DNA of 64,000 nt, taken from positions 1 to 64,000 of the forward strand of contig CAZJNU010000007.1 of NCBI GenBank assembly GCA_964547485.1, in the 5' to 3' direction. The notes under the pieces were generated by a model that was not told the origin of the DNA, ran no database searches, and saw only the letters and a program-made list of their open reading frames with translations. Source of the stretch: JACJWR01 sp964547485. GTDB lineage: Bacteria; Actinomycetota; Actinomycetes; S36-B12; UBA10799. The position numbers were made by a program, and so were the translations under genes. Each line of letters begins with the position of its first letter. The stretch's first letter is position 1. Shown piece after piece: positions 59,073 through 64,000 of this stretch.

Positions 59073-60421
59073 CCGCGGTCCTCCGGTCGTTCTTGCTCGC
59101 GGCCTGCGTGACCCAGTCCGCCCAGGGCTCCATGGTGACCCACCCCAGCGAACGAACCCGCCTGGGTCCCCATGATGTCGTAGGCGCTCTCAGCGTGCTC
59201 AGACAGGTCGATTCCGCCCATCTCCTCGTCCCTGCTGATCCGGAAGCCCATCGCCCGGTCAAGCACCTTCGCGATCAGCCAAGTGACGGCGAAGGCATAG
59301 CCGAGGGTGACCAGCGCGGCCACTGCCTGTTTGCCGAGCAACCCGAGACCGCCCCCGTAGAACAGCCCATCCGCGCCCGCGGCGTTGGCGGTCGTGGTCG
59401 CCAACAATCCGATGGCGAACATCCCCACCAGACCCCCCACACCATGGACTCCGACTACGTCGAGGGAGTCGTCGTAACCCAGCCGGTACTTCAGGCCGAC
59501 CGCAAGGGCACAGAGCGCACCCGCAGCCAACCCGATCAGCAGCGCGCCGAGCGGGTTCACGAACCCGCAACTCGGCGTGATACCCACCGCACCTGCCACC
59601 GCGCCGGACGCGATGCCGAGGGTGGTCGGCCGGCCATCCCGAAGACGTTCCACCACGACCCAACTGAGTGCACCCATGGCGGTGGCGATCTGGGTGTTGA
59701 TCATTGCCGTCGCAGCCAGACCGTTCGCGGCCAGCGCCGAGCCAGCGTTGAATCCGAACCAGCCGAACCAGAGCAGCCCGGCGCCCAGCAGCACGAGCGG
59801 GAGATTGTGCGGTCGCATCGGGTCGCGCTGCCAGCCGACCCGCTTCCCCACTACCAGCACCAGTGCCAGCGCGGAGAACCCGGAGTTGATTTCGACCGCG
59901 GTTCCTCCGGCGAAATCCAGCGCGTGCAGCCGATCGGCGATCCAACCGCCATCACCACCATCGAAGGCGAACGCCCAATGCGCGATCGGCAGGTACACCA
60001 GCGTCGTCCAGGCAGCCACGAACACGATCCAGGTTCGAATCCGAACCCGGTCGGCAACGGCACCGGAGATCAGTGCGGCGGTGATGATCGCGAAGGTCAG
60101 TTGGAACATCACGAACGCCAGCATCGGAATCTTGGACCCCTCCGCCCCGGTGACAGCCGTCATGGTCTCCCGCAGCCCGACGAAATCCATCCCGCCCAGT
60201 AGGCCCTGGCCCAGATCGGTGCCGAAGACCAGCGAGAATCCGTAGAGGACCCAGATGAGCGTCACGATTCCGATGGCGAGAAAGCTCATCATGATCATGT
60301 TCAGCACGCTCTTGGAGCGCACCATTCCGCCGTAGAAGAGCGCGAGTCCGGGGGTCATCAGGAGCACCAACGCGGCACTCATGAGTACCCAGGCGGTGTC
60401 GCCGGGACTGATTGCGGACAA
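59069..60421 (-). CDS. amtB: Ammonium transporter Amt
   Basis: A TTG start at 60421 is proposed: GGAGGA lies five bases upstream and the frame then begins directly before the first helix (ISPGDTAWVLMSAALVLLMTPGLALFYGGMVR), giving 450 residues, the usual family size. An upstream extension of 82 codons is compositionally unlike coding sequence and would cross the operator region. The pore histidines are in YLPIAHWAF and DVVGVHGVGG. Eleven TM helices precede a cytosolic tail with a His-rich end (GVGHHGALGGLGH). It conducts ammonium into the cell. A GlnR-like operator lies upstream. Confidence 0.93.
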   Translation of the reverse strand: MSAISPGDTAWVLMSAALVLLMTPGLALFYGGMVRSKSVLNMIMMSFLAIGIVTLIWVLYGFSLVFGTDLGQGLLGGMDFVGLRETMTAVTGAEGSKIPMLAFVMFQLTFAIITAALISGAVADRVRIRTWIVFVAAWTTLVYLPIAHWAFAFDGGDGGWIADRLHALDFAGGTAVEINSGFSALALVLVVGKRVGWQRDPMRPHNLPLVLLGAGLLWFGWFGFNAGSALAANGLAATAMINTQIATAMGALSWVVVERLRDGRPTTLGIASGAVAGAVGITPSCGFVNPLGALLIGLAAGALCALAVGLKYRLGYDDSLDVVGVHGVGGLVGMFAIGLLATTTANAAGADGLFYGGGLGLLGKQAVAALVTLGYAFAVTWLIAKVLDRAMGFRISRDEEMGGIDLSEHAESAYDIMGTQAGSFAGVGHHGALGGLGHAGREQERPEDRG

Positions 60422-60466
60422 GACAGTCCTCCATCGGGGCAGGCGGGGTTGAGGTTCCGCCGTAGG

Positions 60467-60517
60467 GTTTCGGACGGGAGTGACACTGCTGTTTCCGTCA
60501 TGTTTCGAGCATGTGAA
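60467..60517. promoter_or_regulatory. GlnR-type nitrogen operator between amtB and the amidohydrolase gene
   Basis: Read on the plus strand, GTGAC (60480-60484), GTTTC (60491-60495), GTTTC (60502-60506) and GTGAA (60513-60517) are each separated by exactly six bases. A further GTTTC is at 60467-60471. This matches the GTnAC-N6-GAAAC half-site pattern with 11-bp periodicity known for actinobacterial GlnR sites. It should control amtB-glnK and possibly the divergent gene. Confidence 0.8.
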
Positions 60518-60536
60518 CGACGCTAGGCTGCCGGGC

Positions 60537-62141
60537 ATGCCCGATCTGCTGCTCACTGGTGCCCGGGTAGTTCGCCGCTGGGACCGGCCAGCCGAACAAC
60601 TCGACCTTCTGATTGGCGGCGGTCGGCTGCTGGGTGTGGCGACGCCAGGCACGCGGGCAACGAGCACTGCGTCCGCTCAGGTGGTCGACCTGGACGGAGC
60701 TGTGATCGGGCCCGGATTCGCCGATGGCCACGTGCACCCGGTGTGGGCAGGTCTGGAGCAACGTGGGGCTGCGGTCCGTGCGGCGGTCGACATTGCCGGC
60801 GTGCAGGCCGCCGTTTTCGACTTTGCCGCTCGAAACCCACAGCTCAGCTGGATCGAAGGCGGCTCCTATGACCCGGCCCTGGCAGCGGATGGACTTTTCG
60901 ACGCCCGCTGGCTCGACCAGGCGTGCTCCGATCGTCCGGTGGTGCTGACCTCCAGCGATCACCACTGTCTGTGGGTCAACTCCCGCGCCCTCGAATTGGC
61001 CGGGATCCAGCCGGGGACGAAGGTTCCGAGTGGCGCGGAGATTCCGTTGACGGTCGACGGTCGGGTGCTCGGCACCCTCCGAGAGTGGGGCGCCATGTCG
61101 CTGGTCACGCGGTTGGTCCCGAAACCGACCGGGGCCGACCGCAGCTCGGCACTGGAGTGGGCCACATCGGAATTGGCCGCCTCCGGCGTGACCTGGCTGC
61201 TCGACGCCGCCGCCGGACCAGCAGATGCGGATGCCTACCTCCAAGCCGCGGCCGCGGGCAGGCTCAAGGTTCGCGCCGGGCTGGCCTTACGGGCTGACCC
61301 CGATCGGTTCGATCTCGAGGTTCTCTCGGAGCAGGCGACCGCCATCGCCGTTGACTCACCGCGGGACGCGGCCGGCGACCCCTGGGTTCGCGCCGGCACC
61401 GTGAAGTTCTTCGCCGATGGTGTGCTGGAGGCCGGGACGGCCGCCATGCTCGAGCCGTACCTCGATCAGTCCGACAACTGCGGTCAACCGGTGTGGGCCG
61501 CCAGCGAACTCCAGGCGGCCGTCGCCGCGGTGGAGGGTGTGGGCTTGGACGTCCACATCCATGCCATCGGCGACGCCGGTATCCGCACCGCCCTAGCTGC
61601 GATCGCCGCGTCCCCGGGCCGCCGCGATCCACACCGGCGCCCCACCATCGCGCATGTGCAGGTGCTGCACCCCAAAGATTTGGGCCGGTTCGCCGAACTC
61701 GGCGTGACCGCCAATATCGAGCCGTTGTGGGCCTGCTGGGATGCCTGTCAACGCGACCTCACCGCACCGAGGCTCGGGCCCGAGCGGACCGGCCGGCAAT
61801 ATCCGATCCGGAGCCTGTTGGACGTCGGCGCACAGGTCAGTTTCGGCACCGACTGGCCGGTCTCGGACTTCCACCCGCTCGCCTGTGCCGCGACAGCCGT
61901 CACTCGGGCCGAGCCGGGTGGCGACCCGTTGGTTGCCGAGCAGCGGATCACTCCAGCCGAGGCCCTGCTGGCCGCCACCCTCGGGGTGGCCCGACAGGTC
62001 GGGGATTCGGACTGGGGTCAGCTGGCACCCGGCACCCGGGCGGACCTGGTGGTGTTGTCGGCGGATCCGCGCGAAACCGCACCGGAGCGCTGGTCGCAGA
62101 TCGAAGTCCTGACCCGATTCCTCGCGGGCGACGGCGAGTAG
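60537..62141 (+). CDS. Amidohydrolase family protein (YtcJ-like)
   Basis: The 534-residue protein has the YtcJ/amidohydrolase-3 layout: metal motif DGHVHP after GPGFA, DHHCLWVNSRALELAGI, VHIHAIGDAGIRTAL and FGTDWPVSDFHPL with the catalytic Asp. Members hydrolyse amides, carbamates or cyclic imides; the substrate is unknown. The ATG at 60537 lies seven bases after TAGGCT (60524-60529), a leaderless signature, so the upstream in-frame ATG at 60480 is not used. Its position beside the GlnR operator raises the possibility that it frees nitrogen from an organic compound. It is convergent with gpsA, 9 bp apart. Confidence 0.87.
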   Translation: MPDLLLTGARVVRRWDRPAEQLDLLIGGGRLLGVATPGTRATSTASAQVVDLDGAVIGPGFADGHVHPVWAGLEQRGAAVRAAVDIAGVQAAVFDFAARNPQLSWIEGGSYDPALAADGLFDARWLDQACSDRPVVLTSSDHHCLWVNSRALELAGIQPGTKVPSGAEIPLTVDGRVLGTLREWGAMSLVTRLVPKPTGADRSSALEWATSELAASGVTWLLDAAAGPADADAYLQAAAAGRLKVRAGLALRADPDRFDLEVLSEQATAIAVDSPRDAAGDPWVRAGTVKFFADGVLEAGTAAMLEPYLDQSDNCGQPVWAASELQAAVAAVEGVGLDVHIHAIGDAGIRTALAAIAASPGRRDPHRRPTIAHVQVLHPKDLGRFAELGVTANIEPLWACWDACQRDLTAPRLGPERTGRQYPIRSLLDVGAQVSFGTDWPVSDFHPLACAATAVTRAEPGGDPLVAEQRITPAEALLAATLGVARQVGDSDWGQLAPGTRADLVVLSADPRETAPERWSQIEVLTRFLAGDGE

Positions 62142-62150
62142 CCCCCGCAC

Positions 62151-63167
62151 TCAGACTCTGTCGTCGTGGCCGGTCTCCGCCTGCGGATCGCGCGACATCA
62201 AGTTGCCGATCATCTCCCGCGGATTCATCCCTTCATGAACCACCTTGACGACTTCGGCAGTAATCGGCATCTCCACCCCGTTGCGAGTGGCCAGGTCGAG
62301 GATCGACTGGCAACTCTTGACTCCCTCGCACGTCTGATTCGTCCGCTCGATCGTCTGCTGCACCGTCAGCCCCTTGCCGAGGTTCTCGCCGAAGGTTCGG
62401 TTGCGCGATAGCGACGAGGAACACGTGGCGATCAAATCGCCGATTCCCGCCAGCCCCTGGAAGGTCATCGGGTTCGCACCCAACGCCACACCCAACCGGG
62501 TCATCTCAGCGAGCCCACGAGTGATCAGGCTGGCTTGGGCGTTCTCGCCCAGACCCAATCCGACGGCCATCCCATTGGCCAACGCGATCACGTTCTTCAC
62601 CGACCCGCCAATCTCGGCGCCGACCACATCGGTGGTGTAGTACGGCCGGAAGTAGTTGGTGGTGGCGGCTTCGGCCAGTCGCAGCGCGGACGCCTCGCTG
62701 CTGCACGCGACGGTGGTGGCGGCCGGCTGCCGTTGGGCGATCTCCCGAGCCAGGTTAGGTCCGGAGATGATCGCCACCCGCGAATCCGGGACGCCGGCGA
62801 CATCTGCGATCACCTGCGACATCCGCATCACGGTTCCGATTTCGATGCCCTTCATCAGGCTGACAATGACCGCGTCCGGATCCAGGAACCCCTTCCAGTT
62901 CGACAGGTTCTCGCGCAGTGTCTGGGAGGGGATTGCCAACACCACGATTTTGGCGCCGGCGAGCACCTCGGCCGGGTCCAGGCTGGACCACATATTGACT
63001 GGCAGTTCGAGTCCGGGGTGATAGCGCTCGTTGACGTGGCCGTGGTTGATGGAATCAACCACGTCCTGCTCCCGTGCCCACATCCCGACGTCGCCGCCGG
63101 CATCGGCCATCACCATTCCCAGGGCGGTGCCCCAGGAGCCGCTTCCCATAATCGCGATCTTGCTCAC
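62151..63167 (-). CDS. gpsA: NAD(P)H-dependent glycerol-3-phosphate dehydrogenase
   Basis: The GTG at 63167 is chosen because AGGAGG is close upstream and the protein then starts at the Rossmann strand (VSKIAIMGSGSWGTALG). The 338-residue enzyme reduces dihydroxyacetone phosphate to sn-glycerol-3-phosphate for phospholipid synthesis. The catalytic Lys is in EIGGSVKNVIALANG; GLAGIGDLIATCSSSLSRNR is the substrate-binding signature. The start overlaps the stop of plsC (GTGA), so both genes are co-translated, a common actinobacterial pairing. Confidence 0.94.
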   Translation of the reverse strand: MSKIAIMGSGSWGTALGMVMADAGGDVGMWAREQDVVDSINHGHVNERYHPGLELPVNMWSSLDPAEVLAGAKIVVLAIPSQTLRENLSNWKGFLDPDAVIVSLMKGIEIGTVMRMSQVIADVAGVPDSRVAIISGPNLAREIAQRQPAATTVACSSEASALRLAEAATTNYFRPYYTTDVVGAEIGGSVKNVIALANGMAVGLGLGENAQASLITRGLAEMTRLGVALGANPMTFQGLAGIGDLIATCSSSLSRNRTFGENLGKGLTVQQTIERTNQTCEGVKSCQSILDLATRNGVEMPITAEVVKVVHEGMNPREMIGNLMSRDPQAETGHDDRV

Positions 63168-63925
63168 GTCAAATCCTCCTGCTTGTTGGCTGCTTTCCAG
63201 GTCTTGAAATCGATCCGCTCGGCCGGTGCCGACTCGCCACGCAATTCCGCCAGCAACACCGTGATGTCCGTGATGATCCGCTCGGTCGCCTCGGCCAGTA
63301 CCTCTGCGGTGATCGGTAACGCTCGCAGGTCGTCGAGATCCGTCGGCTCGCCGATGCTCACGTGCATCGTCTTCCGTGGCAGGATCCGGAACTCCTTGAC
63401 GTACGGGCCCATCACCTGTTGCGGTCCCCACATGGCGAGCGGGATCACCGGGGCACCCGACATCAACGCGATCCTGGCGGCGCCGGTTCTGCCGACCATC
63501 GGCCACAACTGCGGATCACGAGTGATCGTTCCCTCCGGATACATCACCACCGTTTCGCCGTCCCGAATTGCGGCCACCGCAGCGGACACCGCCCGGGCCG
63601 CGTCGTTCGTGTGACGCAACACTGGTATCTGGCCGGTGCCGCGCAACACGAATCCCAGCCCGCGGGTCTTGAACAGGGTGTGCTTGGCCATCACACGCGG
63701 ATTGCGCCCGTTGTCCCACAGCACATGCACCAGCGCCATCGGATCGAACCAGCTCAAGTGGTTGGCTGCCACCACGATGCCGTCGTCGGGTGGATAGTCC
63801 CGTCGCAGCACCTCCGTACCGCGCCAATCGCGCCGAGTCAGACTCATCAAGGTCGGCCACAGCGTGGCGACGGCACCCCAGTAAACCGGCGATAACGGGC
63901 GAGTGCCATGTCGTTTCAACGCCAT
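63164..63925 (-). CDS. plsC: 1-acyl-glycerol-3-phosphate acyltransferase
   Basis: The 253-residue PlsC-type enzyme adds the second acyl chain to lysophosphatidic acid. The HX4D catalytic motif is NHLSWFD (about residue 56). The substrate-binding motif is YPEGTITRD, and the PVIPLAMWGPQQV block is also conserved. GGAGAGGG lies just upstream of the ATG at 63925. It forms an operon with gpsA, which supplies its glycerol-3-phosphate. The 75 bp upstream to the window end may contain the end of another gene on the same strand, too short to call. Confidence 0.92.
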   Translation of the reverse strand: MALKRHGTRPLSPVYWGAVATLWPTLMSLTRRDWRGTEVLRRDYPPDDGIVVAANHLSWFDPMALVHVLWDNGRNPRVMAKHTLFKTRGLGFVLRGTGQIPVLRHTNDAARAVSAAVAAIRDGETVVMYPEGTITRDPQLWPMVGRTGAARIALMSGAPVIPLAMWGPQQVMGPYVKEFRILPRKTMHVSIGEPTDLDDLRALPITAEVLAEATERIITDITVLLAELRGESAPAERIDFKTWKAANKQEDLT

Positions 63926-64000
63926 CCACCCTCTCCTCGACTGCGGGCCATCATTGCCGCTCCACCTCCCCGTGTCCTGCCGGTCCCCCGCCCGATGGCA

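Noticed and set aside
60020..60060. GGTTCGAATCC string resembling a tRNA T-arm
   Set aside because: It lies inside the amtB coding sequence, and no acceptor or anticodon stems could be formed around it.
60422..60667. 82-codon N-terminal extension of AmtB
   Set aside because: It would span the GlnR operator and is compositionally unlike protein; a TTG with GGAGGA fits the family N-terminus.
63951..64000. Possible C-terminus of another minus-strand gene (ending ...GEVERQ) at the window edge
   Set aside because: Only about 16 codons are visible, too few to support a call.

Overview
The window is dense, high-GC actinobacterial DNA. Actinomycete markers include two EmbC-type arabinosyltransferases, an AftD-type arabinofuranosyltransferase, a DUF3068 protein, a WS/DGAT acyltransferase, the gcvH / FHA / ftsR / DUF151 / MerR / gcvP block and a GlnR-type operator. 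It looks like a member of, or relative of, the arabinan-making actinomycetes (Mycobacteriales and neighbours). No 16S rRNA or other taxonomic gene is present, and nothing in the window proves mycolic acids. No tRNA, rRNA, CRISPR array, insertion sequence or integrase was found, and no gap between genes exceeds about 300 bases.

Layout. (1) 1-12.7 kb: a surface-polysaccharide cluster with a partial GT-C-like membrane protein, a sugar epimerase, methyltransferases, asnB, two unusual glycosyltransferase fusions, a large membrane protein and a hydrolase lipoprotein. (2) 12.7-32.7 kb: envelope arabinan/lipoglycan genes. Two tandem Emb-like genes follow rpsA. Then come DUF3068, an acyltransferase-3, an AftD-like giant, a methyltransferase, a GT4, a DUF2613 peptide, a multi-TM protein and a flippase. 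Several are recalled as neighbours of aftD or of the Rv0224c-Rv0228 group in mycobacteria. (3) 32.7-33.8 kb: a divergent MarR/YceI pair with a well-formed shared operator. (4) 33.9-43.8 kb: glycine cleavage genes interleaved with regulators, then a nucleotidyltransferase/mutase fusion and a CDP-alcohol phosphatidyltransferase. (5) 43.9-50.1 kb: amino-sugar catabolism (SIS isomerase plus nagA), PEBP, a Na+/H+ antiporter and a POT peptide transporter. (6) 50.2-52.7 kb: a small accessory patch with an XRE/nucleotidyltransferase pair (toxin-antitoxin-like), a lactonase-like metallo-beta-lactamase and a MarR. (7) 52.8-56.8 kb: a KimA-type K+ importer in an operon with KdpD-like and KdpE proteins. 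(8) 57-64 kb: a WS/DGAT acyltransferase with a histone-H1-like tail, glnK-amtB under a probable GlnR operator, an amidohydrolase, and gpsA-plsC for phospholipid synthesis.

Transcription is organised in short operons with many 4-bp stop/start overlaps. At least nine genes show a TANNNT box 6-7 nt before the start codon, as expected of leaderless mRNAs in actinobacteria. The most interesting points are the KimA-KdpDE operon, the acyltransferase-histone tail fusion, the GT2-PaaK and methyltransferase-GT2 fusions, the catalytically degenerate phosphomannomutase domain, the zinc-ribbon FHA protein in the GarA position, and the XRE/nucleotidyltransferase pair.
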